A program made the position numbers and the translations under genes. A model generated the notes under the pieces. It was not told where the DNA came from. It was given only the letters and a program-made list of their open reading frames with translations, and searched no databases. Of a stretch of 64,000 nucleotides of DNA, positions 1 through 11,735 are shown piece by piece. The stretch's first letter is position 1. The number at the start of each line of letters is the position of its first letter. Origin of the DNA: Anticarsia gemmatalis (taxonomy: Eukaryota > Arthropoda > Insecta > Lepidoptera > Erebidae); NCBI RefSeq assembly GCF_050436995.1, contig NC_134764.1:9424001-9488000 (forward strand). The letters run 5' to 3'.

Positions 1-189
1 TTTTCATCCCAGTACCAACGCAACTTAGAAGCAATCCATTTAGCGTTGTTTGGGCGTGAATTTGTATCTAAAATCCATGCTTATATACAAACATCAAAAA
101 TTTCACAATTGTAGTAGGTATTAGTAAGAGATTGGTTTAAAACTGGCACAAATAGCTAGAGGTAGAATAGTAGCTATCCCTCAAAACGC

Positions 190-355
190 GCCACACATGT
201 AGAATGTAACACAGTACATACTAGGCCGAGCCACGTACATGCGGCTCTTGAACAGAAACGTAACCCGAGCACTTGACACCACCGCAGATATGACACTCGT
301 GCTCATGTTACATACGATACATATTGTAGAGCTGTTCTTGTACCTAATGTAACTA
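190..355. repeat. Array core copy 1 (alpha variant)
   Basis: Conserved core with two potential stem-loops. Hairpin 1 is GAGCC at 228-232 with GGCTC at 243-247. Hairpin 2 is GTAAC-cc-GAGCAC at 260-272 with GTGCTC-at-GTTAC at 299-311. This variant has AACAGAAACG, CACCACCG and TTGTACCTAATG at diagnostic sites. It appears identical to copy 4 across the core. Transcription strand is unknown. Confidence 0.85.
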
Positions 356-680
356 GTATTTTGAACTATTGGTAGAATGACTAGTAGTGATACTTTAAAT
401 ATTAGCTGGTTCTTGTGATTCTTATTTCATTCATAGCTTCTGCCTACGACTTTATACGAGAGTAAAGATTTCCCCTGGGTAAAAAGTATCTTATGTGTTT
501 ATCCAGGTTAAAAGCGATCTGTTTAGATTTTTGTTGTGTGATTGAGTTATGGAATAGTAACATCCATCCAAACATACCAACCTTCAAAGCTTCCACAATT
601 GTAATATTAGTAAGAGAAAGATTGGTTTAAAACTGGCACAAATAGCTAGAGGTAGAATAGTAGCAATCCCTCAAAACGCG

Positions 681-842
681 TCACACATGTAGAATGTAAC
701 ACAGTACATACTAGGCCGAGCCACGTACATGCGGCTCTTGAACACAAACGTAACCCGAGCACTTGACACACCGCAGATATGACACTCGTGCTCATGTTAC
801 ATACGATACATATTGTAGAGCTGTTCTTGTAACAAATGTAAC
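681..842. repeat. Array core copy 2 (beta variant)
   Basis: Same core with AACACAAACG, CACACCG and TTGTAACAAATG at the diagnostic sites, shared with copy 3. The hairpin 2 arms GTAAC..GAGCAC (750-762) and GTGCTC..GTTAC (788-800) are intact. Confidence 0.85.
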
Positions 843-1167
843 AAGAATTATGTATTACTTGTAGAGATACTTCTAATATGGGCAGTTTACCATTATTTTA
901 ATTTAATTCTAGCTTCTGTCCAAGATTTGTTGATTTGATCGTTCGCGTGAAATGGTTGCCATGGAATCTAGTTAGATTGAGACATACTTTTCATCTCAGC
1001 ACCAATGCAACTTACAAGCAATCCATTTAGCATAACATCCATCCCAATATACAAACATAAAATTTTCACAATTGTAGTATTAGTAAGAGTAAGATAGATT
1101 TCGAAACAAAACAAAAAACCTAGCACAAATAGCTAGAGGTAGAATAGTTACAATCCCTCAAAACGCG

Positions 1168-1329
1168 CCTCACATGTAGAATGTAACACAGTACATACTA
1201 GGCCGAGCCACGTACATGCGGCTCTTGAACACAAACGTAACCCGAGCACTTGACACACCGCAGATATGACACTCGTGCTCGTGTTACATACTATACATAT
1301 TGTAGAGCTGTTCTTGTAACAAATGTAAC
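1168..1329. repeat. Array core copy 3 (beta variant)
   Basis: Core with the beta diagnostic bases. Both stem-loops are preserved; the internal loop of hairpin 2 changes from AT to GT without affecting pairing. The upstream linker is the more diverged type and contains an A-rich expansion around 1098-1112. Confidence 0.85.
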
Positions 1330-1650
1330 TAGTATTTTGAACTACTGGTAGAAGGACTGGTAGTGATACTTTTAATATTTGTTTGTTCTTGTGATTCTTA
1401 TTTCATTCATAGCTTCTGCCTACGATTTTATGCGAGTGTAAAGATTTCCCCTGGGTAAAAAGTATCCTATGAGTTAATCAAGGTTATTAACTATCTGTTT
1501 AGATTTTTGTTGTGTGATTGAGTTATGAAATAATAAAATCTATCCAAACATACCAACCTTCAAAGCTTTCACAATTGTAGTATTAGTAAAAGCAAGATTG
1601 TTTTAAAACTGGCACAAATAGCTGAAATAGTTGCCTACCCTCAGAACAAG

Positions 1651-1812
1651 CCACACATGTAGAATGTAACACAGTACATACTAGGCCGAGCCACGTACAT
1701 GCGGCTCTTGAACAGAAACGTAACCCGAGCACTTGACACCACCGCAGATATGACACTCGTGCTCATGTTACATACGATACATATTGTAGAGCTGTTCTTG
1801 TACCTAATGTAA
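1651..1812. repeat. Array core copy 4 (alpha variant)
   Basis: Last complete core, matching copy 1 base for base as far as I can align it by eye, although the sequence just upstream (1600-1650) is the most diverged of the four. Unit similarity fades near 1850-1880, which marks the array's right edge. Confidence 0.85.
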
Positions 1813-2426
1813 CTAGTATTTTGAACTACTGGCAGTAATACTTCTTATATTGGCTGATCTGTTTTTTTTATTTTAATTTCTGCATGATTACTACAATTTC
1901 TATGACTAGTGCCGAAATTTTTTTTTTTTAGATTATACTTAGTGTTTACGTTACGACAAATTTTCAATAGAGCTACTTGATATGCATATACAGATTCAAC
2001 TTCTTTTGTGGACAGTGCCTGGAAAAACTAAGCTCAAAAACCACAAAATGATTCCCAACTATGAAATGTCCGCGCCATAGTTTTCTGAATCCATTATTCA
2101 TTTATTAACCGGTGCAGTGGTATGTGCAAATGGTTATGTCTTTGATTACTTCTTGTCGGAAACACTAGCTACTTACTACTTTCGCCTACGGATCTCTTGA
2201 CACATACGTAACTTGCGTTACTTAAATATTATAGACTTTTTAATTAAATCGTGAATTTGTTACACCATAATTCAAGACTTTAAAAAATTAACTTCATCTG
2301 AAATAACATACATACAAATAACATTCCACTGGGCCCGAACTTCGATAATATTACATCACAAATTTGTGAGGAATTTCGAGCAATCCTCTCAAATTCCAAT
2401 CAGTCATAATAAGTCCCTGACCACAA

Positions 2427-2475
2427 CGAGATCCGGGCGGGCAATTAACAAGTTCTCACGTTCGAATCCCGAGGG
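2427..2475 (+). repeat. tRNA-like SINE fragment
   Basis: CGTTCGAATCC at 2459-2469 matches the RNA polymerase III B-box consensus GGTTCGANTCC. It sits in a short GC-richer segment, followed by a CAGGTAT-rich stretch. No complete cloverleaf or clear A box is visible, so this is a likely decayed SINE head rather than a tRNA gene. Confidence 0.3.
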
Positions 2476-4485
2476 GTACGCTTCAAACATGCAGGTATCT
2501 GTTACATTGGAACAGGTATGTGACAGGTACTACTAAATATTAGGTATAGGACGTTATTGGTTTAGACGTTGAGTATGTACATAAATTATTTGTTGTTGAT
2601 TTTGTAAATAAGCAACAGCTTTTAGAAATGAAAAACTCAAGTAAAGCATCAAAACATCCAAAACAATTCATGTAATACTTAATGCTCGAATCAGTTTGAC
2701 TATTACGAATAAACTGCTGAACCAATTTGAATAAACTCTATCTATGTTGAAATGTTAGTAGCTACTTATAGCTCCAATTCGTATTTATGGTCACTATAAA
2801 CGAGTCATGTTTTACTGGCTATGATCATAATTTATTTGGTATTCAAATATATGTATGTATGTCTGTATGTCTAAGAATCATAGCAAAATTTATTAGGTGA
2901 CTGAATCTTACGAACCACAGCTAAGCTTTAAATAAACGAAGTTCAACCAATTCATAATATATGATTTTTAAATTAAATCAGCCAAAAAATCCAGTATTTT
3001 CATACAAGAAAAAACATCACATGAACCGTGAAAATTCAAAAGCTCATTTCCCCAATATCCAGCATCAGAATTCGCAGCAACCGTTACGTAACGCATTAAA
3101 TCGATCACGCGAACTTATTGCATCGAAAACGTGCAATTAATATCTTTTTAATTAATTTTCGTAGCGCTCTTTTTATATTGGAACTCTGAGACGAGAGGTA
3201 AACATTGCACGTCTGTGCAATCGAGTGAAGCTGATTGCGTTTTTCTTTAAATTGTTTGCATAAATGTGAAGTGCCGGCCACTGTTATAAATACAAAAGTT
3301 TGTGAGGATATAAGTTTATAACTCTTTTCATTTGAAGTATAAATTGATCAACTAAAGAAATTTGCCACTCAAGTAGGTCAGTGATATGGATTCTAAATTG
3401 TGTGTACCACAAGAGTTATAAAGATATCGACACTCATTGTTATGTGATGGGTGTCCTATCGTAGGCGCTACGGACTTATTGCCATATACGAGGCTCTGCA
3501 GCAAAGTCAAAGTTGTGTGCCATTTAATAAGCGCAGTAATAAACTCCAAGCTGTGAAGAACTGCTTGATCAATGTATCGCACGTGGACCTTAAACATGAC
3601 AACATGTTACAAATAAATCTACGTACCTATCATCATCGTTATCAAAAAACCTCAATATTTTGACCAAAATCATCATCAGTTGATAATTAATTATCATTTC
3701 ACCCTAAATGTCCACTACTGTACATTGACCGGTGATCGTTAATCATGGCATTTGACAGGCTGATTAATGGTGCTGAGCCATTGTTTAAACACAAGTGGGT
3801 ATCCTCGCATCAGCGACAACTTTCGCTCACAACCATGTTTTGGTTTTGAATTATTATTGTTTATCTTTAGTGGTAGGGAAATTTTAATACACGAACTTAT
3901 ACGCTTGTAATTAGGAATTCTTTTGTGAATGTAAAATCAGCTTCTTTTTAGTGATTAAGCCCGCTTAAGGGACATATTTTTTAGGATGTCTTCATACCAA
4001 TGGTCATGTTTTATATCTATTTTCTTGAAAAAGGTTTTCCTTAAGTATAATTTTATCTTATCACCAAATATCATCAAAATCAAAACTGTTAGTCGTGACA
4101 GAGTAACTTTCGCTCTTAAAGTATGATCAAGAATGAGGAATATATTTTCAATATTTCTAACTCCATTGTTAAATATTAAAAGCTTTGTAAAATAAATAGT
4201 AGTATGTTTAATTTTACTTTCTTTTTGATAAAATGTCACAATTTTGTTACACGTTTACAACAACACACACTTTTCCATACAAATAGTCAGTGACAATCGC
4301 AACGAGTTAGGGAAGCGGCCTATTAACTTGACTTTGTGCGGTCGCAACTTGTAACATAAGCTTGTTTAACTTTGTGACGACATTGTTGGGGAGTGCACTT
4401 GATGTGGCCCTTGGAAAATGTATGTAGAAAAGATTTATTTTTTAATGTTTTTGGTAACAGTGCCTCAGTGGTTTATACGGAAGAG

Positions 4486-4560
4486 TATGCTACTACCGAA
4501 TATGAAATTTTGAACTCAATACCTGAGACTAATCTGGAGTTTAGCAACGTGTTCGGTTTA
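4486..4560 (+). repeat. Possible degenerate tRNA-related SINE head
   Basis: GCCTCAGTGGTT near 4462-4474 resembles an A box seen in insect tRNA-derived SINEs. The following 70 bp keeps roughly the spacing of a tRNA-like head, but the B box is badly decayed. This is weak evidence and could be chance. Confidence 0.15.
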
Positions 4561-5369
4561 TGGCAGTAGGTTTGCTCCCTAATACATGGGACCATCGAAA
4601 TTGCGGCGTAATGTGGATATTATATCACTGTTCATCAATGCATGTTCAGGTATAAAAGACGTGATGTTATAAAAGCAAATATTAAAGTAAATTGTAAGTT
4701 GATTTGCTATACTATAAGTTACTAGAACTAACTATGGAAGAGCTAAGGGCAATTAAACTTCTAAGATCTCGTTATCGTATGGAGACGACGAACGCAACGC
4801 GATGTAATGCAATGTGGTGTGGTTGTCCAATGCGGAAAAATGCAGACAAAGCCCGTATAAAAAGGTAGTACTTTCTTTTCTTTAAACTGATTTCTGTGGC
4901 GATATAAGAATGGTGATATAGATACAATAAGAGTGTAAACACTAAAAAGCACTAAATATATTTCCAGATGAAGAATATCACTAAAGAATCAAGTACTTAG
5001 TCTTCTATCTTAACTAGGCCGTCTACAAAGTACCAAAAGAAACCTTTGAATATAATTAAATCATAAACATTCATGAAACTAGGCCAGCGTCTACCGCGAA
5101 GTATCTTGATACTTTCATTCAAATTCTTAAGAGATAAACTTCTTAAGTAATTAACTAAGCAATTAATATGACGCAGTAGTTTTTTACTTTTTATATTTAA
5201 TTAAAGGCTATTTATATTCTAACGTTTTAATTAGAAAAATGAAAAGATTTAGTTTTGGTTACACTACACAGTTATACTACAAAGATATTGTTAAATTAGT
5301 TTACAACTTACAAAGTAAGAGTAAAGTAAGTAGGTACAGATGAAAATTTCCTAAAGAAGACATTGGGTT

Positions 5370-5462
5370 TGAGTTGGATTCGAATCCAGTTCATTACAAT
5401 TAATTGCATACATACATAAAATCACGACTTTTCCCATTTGGAAAGGCAAGGACCAGACTAAA
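5370..5462. repeat. SINE-like B box plus dispersed-repeat fragment
   Basis: GGATTCGAATCC at about 5378-5389 is a self-complementary B-box-like sequence. It is followed by CATACATACATAAAATCACG and a piece resembling the dispersed family also seen at 20915 and 33211 (TTTCCCAT..GG..GGCAAGGACCAGAC). Confidence 0.3.
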
Positions 5463-5575
5463 AGTACCAAATTAAATATTAAAACGAATTCAAATCAGTC
5501 AATACTTGTCGATGTATAAGCGGTGATAAAATTTTCAGAGAAACAAACTAAGTGTATTATTTATAAATGATCAGC

Positions 5576-5743
5576 GGGCTTATCACGTATCTCAGTTGAC
5601 AGTTAGTATACGTCAAATCTATGGTCACTATTCAGTACATTGCTGCTTTGACGTAACGTGCTATCCACAGTACTCTAAGAGAGAAAACAATGTACAGGGT
5701 AGTGACTTTCAAATATTTGACAACTGAGATACGTGATAGCCCC
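5576..5743. mobile_element. MITE family B, copy 1
   Basis: About 168 bp with long inverted termini. The left end is GGGCTTATCACGTATCTCAG and the right end is the reverse complement (CTGAGATACGTGATAGCCCC). The interior has CAGTACATTG and a GAGAAAACAATGTAC motif shared with the copies at 22147, 44635 and 54557. It is a non-coding element and its transposase superfamily cannot be assigned from the ends alone. Confidence 0.85.
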
Positions 5744-7768
5744 CCTGGGCCCTTTAAATTCATCAATCGTAAAACAAATAAAACGAAAGGGACAAATAAC
5801 GCTCACAACTTTTACTAAATATTGTTATAGAAAAACCAAAAGGATCAATGACCTATTTAAAAAAACTCACACTAAATCAAGCTCCGACTTCAAATCCCTT
5901 AAAAAAACCCAAAACTTAAAATATATTTACTATGCATGGTGTTGCCATTATTTCGCGAGACTCCCCTTTAGTTAGCTGCCAACTTTTACAGTATTAATTT
6001 AATACTTGGCCGTAGTAAAGCCTGTATAAAGGCCAGAAATTTTCCGTTACAGTTTTTACGTAGGCCGTAAAAAACCGGACATCTGTCCGTGTCGAAGTTA
6101 GCAAGATGTGAAGTGCTTCTTTGATGATCGGGGTTCGGAGTTTGTGCAAACGTTTTTTGGTTTATAGTGGCAAGTTTTGTGGTGTGACAGTTTGTTGATG
6201 CTACTAAAATATTAATTTTGAATTCAATAGATGAGATCATGTTTCTCCTTTTGTATATAAATAAAGGTATAATGCTTCCCATCGTAACAATTCAACGTCT
6301 TTGGAAAAGAAAGAAATAGGATATTTTGAAGAGGATAGTGCCGTAATACTTATAGAAAATTTCCTACTACTATCGACTATTGACAATAAAATATTAGTTA
6401 CTATATGCGTAGGACGCGTAACAGTTGTATGAAATTTCTTAAAGCAAAAAATAATTGAGGATCGTATGTTCTTTAGTCTTTGCCTATCTCCAACGACACA
6501 AGGCGACATTTTATGAATCGAAGAAGAAATGTTTAAAAAACATATTTTGAAATGTTTAAAAAACAAGGCATATTTTGAAAAGAATTGTAATTCTACAAAA
6601 AAAAAATCTTTAACTTAAATACCTACTGTGTGTACAGTGTGTAGATATTTTAGTCAGAAAATTGCACAAGATAAATACCAGAAACAATGTGCAATTTTGT
6701 ACTAAAATACCTACAAACCAGTCTTCCAGCAAAATACCTTCCTTCCTTTTAAACTCCCAGAAGAATCGAACAAATAATTCTTTATAAATTCCGATTCTAA
6801 CTTGTGTTCAGCAAATCATAGTTAACAACGTCCTGTGTGATTGTAACGTACTGCTCAGCTGAACTTATTTTGTTCTAAGTTAAATTCCTTTTGTATCTCT
6901 GTAGACTAGAATGTAGTGTCTATTTGGTTCGTGTTGTTTAAATAGAGATTGAGTGGATAGGAAGCTTAATTTCGAAGGTAAATCAAGTCTTGCTAATATT
7001 TTATTACTTTAAAAACTTAAGTAAAGACCATTGCGTTGCTTAATGACATTTCATGATTTCAAAAACACCGTACTTAAATCATAGAAAACCATAATTCGAC
7101 CCTTAGTCAATTGATTGATAAAATTGATTGAACCAAATTAAAAATATTTCTTAGTTATTAATTTATAAAAGCGAAACCAATAGTGATCATAATAAAAAAA
7201 ACACTGACTTCGGAGTCAAATGTGAGACTATTTACTTTGTTCTCGCTTGTTGCTTTGTTTGAGTCTTTATCGTATCTTAAGAAATCAGATACGCAGTACT
7301 TGTAACTGCAAAATGTATGACAATGATTGTCTTCAACACGAAATGACGCCTTTTTCCCATGGAATAAGGCAGAAACCAAATAATGCCAGTTCACGCGCTG
7401 CCTACAAACTGTTTTCCTTCATTCACAAAATACTGTTGTAATATCGTTTTTTGTACATTTTTTTCGATATTCAATTCACTTTTACTTTTCACGTTACTAT
7501 AATTGGAGTCACAACCGATGATATCACAATTACTGGTAAATAAACACATTTTTAATAACCTAATTAAAGTGTAATAATAATAACAATTAATTATCACATT
7601 ACGGTGCGCCAACTGCGCTCGGGTGATAAAATCAAATGATGTTAATATCGCTTAATCGAATGTATTGACAACTACTCTGATTAATGTCGCGATTAAAACC
7701 ACATTATGTTATGTAGTTCGACATTTAGTAGTTACATTGTAAGTATATTGTTTAGTACCTAAACACAA
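5744..7768. other. AT-rich stretch, no recognisable gene
   Basis: Only chance-length ORFs are present. A diverged fragment of the dispersed AAATGACGCC...CCCAT...GGCAGAAACC family lies at about 7309-7430. AT-rich low complexity elsewhere, including a run of A at 6596-6606. Confidence 0.5.
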
Positions 7769-8118
7769 TAGCTCGATTTTATACCAATATCGTCTATCGG
7801 CAACCAGTGAGCTGTTGAATAATGTTGTATTAAAATTTAATAATATCTGTAGAGAATCATGCTACCGTATTGCGTTTCACTACAGTCTATACTATCGGTA
7901 ATTGAAAATTTTAAATTTAAAATTTATTGCAGAAATAGTACCAATGGCCCCCGCCAGAGGCGCTGTCAGCGCCTGTCTACAGATAAGCTTGACACACCAT
8001 TTTTTCAGTAGCTAGCCAGCTGTCAATCGTTGACAGTAATAAGAAATTGCGAGAGTGGTAACCAGAATGAGATTAAAGCAAGCGCAAAATTTACTTTAAA
8101 TAATAATCGCGCTACAGT
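7769..8118. mobile_element. Degenerate MITE family A cluster
   Basis: 7769-7870 begins AGCTCGATTTTATACC, continues with TCTATCGGCAACC, and ends GAGAATCATGCTACCGTA: a short, internally deleted family-A copy. Downstream, 7880-8118 keeps family fragments (GCCAGAGGCGCTGTCAGC near 7953 and TCGCGCTACAGTTGG at the end). It is either two decayed copies or one copy split by later insertion. Confidence 0.5.
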
Positions 8119-9799
8119 TGGCAAAAGAGTATAACTGGCCAACTGAGTAATATAATCGACATTTCTATATTACTTAACTAAAATACTTTTTCTCAGTTCT
8201 ACAAAAAAAAAAACTCTCGGTAACATTTTTCACACATTTCATATTCCAATTCTGTTCGTTAATTATCGACACATTCCGTCTCGCAATCGGAATTTATAAG
8301 TTCTATTGGAAAATTAGAAAAGTTGAGCTCATTTCAGGTGCTTCAAGCCCAAGGAAGTATGATAAACTTTTCAAATGAAAGAAACGTCGGAATACATCCA
8401 AGTTTAATAGGAAAATGAAGTCCGCCTGTTATTGGATTTGAAGTTTATAAGACATATTTAAGTTTGATAAAAATTGATGCAGTTAAAGTATCGGAGCAGT
8501 AAGTAGTATGTTATTAAAAGTTTGAAATCACAGTAATAAATATTGACTTCCTCTGTTGTGTGTAGCTGCTAATAACTGGGTATGGGGTTCAATTCTCGAG
8601 TCCAGATAATATTTTATCATGTCACAATAATGTCAATTGCTTAGTTTGTGGTTACCTGAATGGAATTAAAACATGGGACCTTTAACACAATCGGCAACCC
8701 ACGGCGCTTTATAAGATATTTTTTTTCAGCTAGGAATATCCCTGCAAAAAAACAGTATTCTCTTACTTTAAAAACGTTCTATCAATAAATTAAATGTTTA
8801 TAGTATATTTTGGTCACAGGAAAATTTTATAATAATGTGATTAGTGGACTGAACAGCAAATCAAAAAATCGAACACAGAAAAATAATAACCTAACGAAGT
8901 AGCCAGCTTTCTGTGCAATTCTATTCTAGATCTTGTTTTTCTATTTCATTTGATATTCGGACCTCTTGTAATTCAGAGAGGATTAAAGCAAACTTTTGTC
9001 CAAATTAAGAATACAACAATATTGAAATGGTTATTTGATTAGATTAGTTTCATTCAATGTTAGTAGAATTGAATTAACAAAATTGAATTTTGTAAATGCA
9101 ATCCGATTTTTTTGTACCATTTTATAAGAGTAGAGATTTTAACCAAATTGGGTTTGCCTTTATTGAAATGATTAGCAGAAACTTTTTAAATTCAGGTGTG
9201 TTTCCATATTACACATATGTCATTATGTTTAGAACAAACACTTGCAAAATATTTTGAAATAACTTATTCTACTTGATTGTTATTTTTTTCACAAACTTCC
9301 CTTGTCTCATTTACATGCATACATCTTGTCATACAGGATCACCGGTAAAAAAACAGGTATTTAAATAAAAAACATAAGCAAAATATACTAAGCACTAATA
9401 TCCGTAATTTCTTAACTAAAGAGGTTTTCCTATGGCCACTCTTCACAACAGACCTCATTCATTAGCGTCTTCCATTTAGCACTTATTTCAACGACCTTCA
9501 CGACACGCACCTTAATTGTTCTACGGTAGAATTGAAACTATATTACACACTATACGCTGCATTTGCGTTTGTGTATGAAATATGATAGAGGCTGTTATTT
9601 ATATTCGTTTTGTTTTGGTGTATTTAATATATAAAAAATAAAGTTAAATCACTATAATACAATACAGTTCATTTTTGACAAAGTACGTGTAACATTTTGA
9701 TTCACAATCATTAAAAATGTGTGAAGTTACATAAATGACTGAGGTATTATTTACTTAAAATATAAGAAACGAAACTAATATCAATTACCGATTACTACC
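8119..9799. other. AT-rich stretch with small repeat fragments
   Basis: No gene recognised. A B-box-like GGGTTCAATTCTCGAGTCC near 8585-8603 suggests a SINE remnant. 9288-9348 (CACAAACTTCCCTTGTCTCA then CATACATCTTGTCATACAGGA) is a fragment of the dispersed family best preserved at 33211. Otherwise low-complexity. Confidence 0.45.
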
Positions 9800-9864
9800 A
9801 ATTACCGAGTAGTTTCGATAAAAATTACATTGATTGTAATTTTTATCGAAACTACTCGGTAATT
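9800..9864. repeat. Perfect 30-bp palindrome, 5-nt spacer
   Basis: The left arm 9800-9829 starts AATTACCGAGTAGTTTCG. The right arm 9835-9864 is its exact reverse complement, and the spacer is TTGAT. An extra partial direct copy (ACCGATTACTACCAATTACCG) lies just upstream at 9787-9807. No flanking duplication suggests a transposon. Confidence 0.9.
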
Positions 9865-10222
9865 CGCCTTAATTTTTTATAGAAACCCTTAGATACTGAA
9901 AAACTTTGAACTCTACATTCATAATAACAATACTATTATCCACTATTCAGTTATTTCTCCTCCAAATTCCGTTCACCCCTGACACGGTGGAAGACAGCCA
10001 CTGTTAATCCCGTTTAGGTCTTGTTACGTGTCTGGGACCGAGTTTCAATTACACGCAGCACCGTGTTCTAGATAAATGGCTTTATACAATGCCTACTTGA
10101 AAAGTAAAGACTGGTAAACTATTAATCAATAATGTTAATTAGAATACTGGTAATTCGAGTACTAAGTACACAAACATTAAAGTTTTATTTGAAAACAATT
10201 GTAGAATAATTTTATTATTAAA

Positions 10223-10473
10223 CTAGCTGACCCGCGCAACTTCGCTTGCGCCATATAAGAGAGAATGGCTCAAAATTTTCCCCGTTTTAGTAACCTTTTT
10301 CGCTGGTATTCTGCTCCTATTAGTCGTAGCGTGATGATATATAGCCTTCTTCGATAAATGGACTATCTAACACTGAAAGAATGAACCAGTAGTTCCTGAG
10401 ATTAGCGCGTTTAAACAAACAAACAATCAGACAAACAAACACTATTAACTATTCTATAAACTATTAGTATAGA
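10223..10473 (-). mobile_element. Helitron-like non-autonomous element
   Basis: Read on the minus strand, it starts TCTATACTAATAG and ends GAAGTTGCGCGGGTCAGCTAG. The terminal CTAG fits the Helitron CTRR end, and the tail just before it can pair (GCAAGCGAAGTTGC). The interior has the family's TTTGTTTG run and a TCATCACGCTACGAC-type segment. It belongs with the copies at 13337, 18313 and 44074. No Rep/helicase is encoded. Confidence 0.7.
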
Positions 10474-11585
10474 TGTAATCTTCTCTTCTTGCTCTTTTGC
10501 TCTGCTTACCCTTATGGGAAAAGGGTCTAATTAAATATAATGGTTTTTTTGACATCTATAAATATTAATCATGGAAACGTAATCAGAAAGAAATATTTAG
10601 AAAATGATTCTCTTCAGAATTTAATTAGTGGCAGACGTGTCACTATCATTACGATATTTCTTCCAATCTTCTCTCATAGACTTTGGCTCATTAAAACGTA
10701 CAACATATCATGATTTTTACGAGTCGTCGCCATTATGAAATCTCTTTTTTCGACAATTCAAACCGTGATAAAAATCAGCAATATTCAACTATTAATCTAC
10801 TTTTAACTTAAACTTCGTTTTTTCTTAACTCACACACAACGATTATATAGTACAAAAAACTCCCAAAAGGAAAAGCAAAACAAATCACAAAAAACCTCAA
10901 AACCTTTACAATAAGCCAAACAAAAGCAGAATACAATTCACGTAACTAATGAACACCTTCACCTAACATGATTAACTAAATGTACTCCGCATATTGGTTT
11001 TGGCAACCTCAAAGGTGAAAATAAGGCCGGACAATAAGCATTACTACACCCTACAAAATTATACTAGGTTACTAATACTGGGTAGAGAAAACATTTGGAA
11101 TAGTGGAGCGGAGAGCGGAGCGATTTCATCATAAAATGTTGTACTTATATTATTGTTTTTACTTACATTGGTAAGTAAAAGATTTATATGGTAACTAAAA
11201 TTCCCTTATGGTAACCTTCTTATAATAAAATTGTACAAAGGTGGCCTTAATGCAAAAAGGAATTTTATACAAGCCAACTTTGGGATAATGCAGAAAAAAG
11301 AAGAAGCAGGTCTATAATAAAAGTAAGTATTTATAGTATTCTGGTGAGCTCTTCCAAGTGCTTGGCTCTAGAAATATCACGTTTTCGAAGACACAAAACG
11401 ATGTTCAGTTAATTGAGTATATAGGTTAATCAATACTTTTAACAATCGTTATACTAAATAAAATACTTTTTGTCTAACACTAGTAACTATTACTCGTAGT
11501 AATCTATGACTAAAGACAAACAAAAATGTTGGCATTCAAAGCGCTGCAGTACACGCGTTACAATTTGTAAACGTCGTCATTAAAC
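10474..11585. other. AT-rich stretch, nothing recognised
   Basis: No gene, RNA or element is supported. The direct motif GGAGCGGAGAGCGGAGCG near 11105 is a small GC-rich direct repeat. Confidence 0.45.
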
Positions 11586-11735
11586 AAGAAATACTCTACG
11601 CTCGCTCTACATTAGCTCTACGCCCTAATATTTCAGTAACGCTTGTGCTACGCGTTTGCTACGACGTCTATACGGCTACGAGCATTCTACGACATCGCTA
11701 CGCTAGCGCTACGCCAAGCGTAGAGCTGACCTTCT
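11586..11735. repeat. CTACG-rich irregular repeat island
   Basis: About 150 bp of GC-richer DNA in which CTACG or its near variants recurs more than ten times at irregular spacing, for example GCTACGACGTCTATACGGCT. The ends are weakly inverted (CTCTACGCT on the left, AGCGTAGAG on the right), and CTACGC-CAA-GCGTAG near the right end forms a hairpin. It may be a decayed MITE or a degenerate short-period repeat. Confidence 0.5.

Larger units (their letters stand above)
1..1880. repeat. Tandem array of ~490-bp units with conserved hairpin cores
   Basis: Four copies of a unit recur with core starts near 191, 681, 1169 and 1651, a spacing of 482-490 bp. The array begins before the window and ends near 1880. 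Each unit has a core of about 165 bp that is almost invariant, plus a linker that varies more. The linkers come in two alternating types. One follows cores 1 and 3 and includes a stretch reading TTTCCCCTGGGTAAAAAGTA. The other lies before core 1 and between cores 2 and 3 and includes GCAATCCATTTAGC. The higher-order period is therefore about 975 bp. No convincing ORF is present. It could be a satellite, a tandem non-coding RNA locus or a regulatory array; nothing in the sequence decides between these. Confidence 0.9.
1881..5575. other. AT-rich stretch without recognisable genes
   Basis: No supported gene. A tRNA-like B box lies at 2459-2469 and a possible degenerate tRNA-related head at 4486-4560 (separate entries). 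Short ORFs on both strands, such as 3451-3663, overlap one another and show no recognisable domain. TATAAATA near 3286 is not followed by an identifiable exon. The rest is low-complexity A/T runs. Confidence 0.5.

Noticed and set aside
1..1880. Possible CRISPR-like array at the left edge
   Set aside because: Repeat units are ~490 bp with long cores and similar linkers, and the genome is eukaryotic.
3286..3293. TATAAATA as a promoter
   Set aside because: A single TATA-like word in AT-rich DNA with no downstream exon is not evidence.
3451..3663. 70-codon frame overlapping an 81-codon frame on the other strand
   Set aside because: Both lack domains and neither has supporting splice or promoter context.
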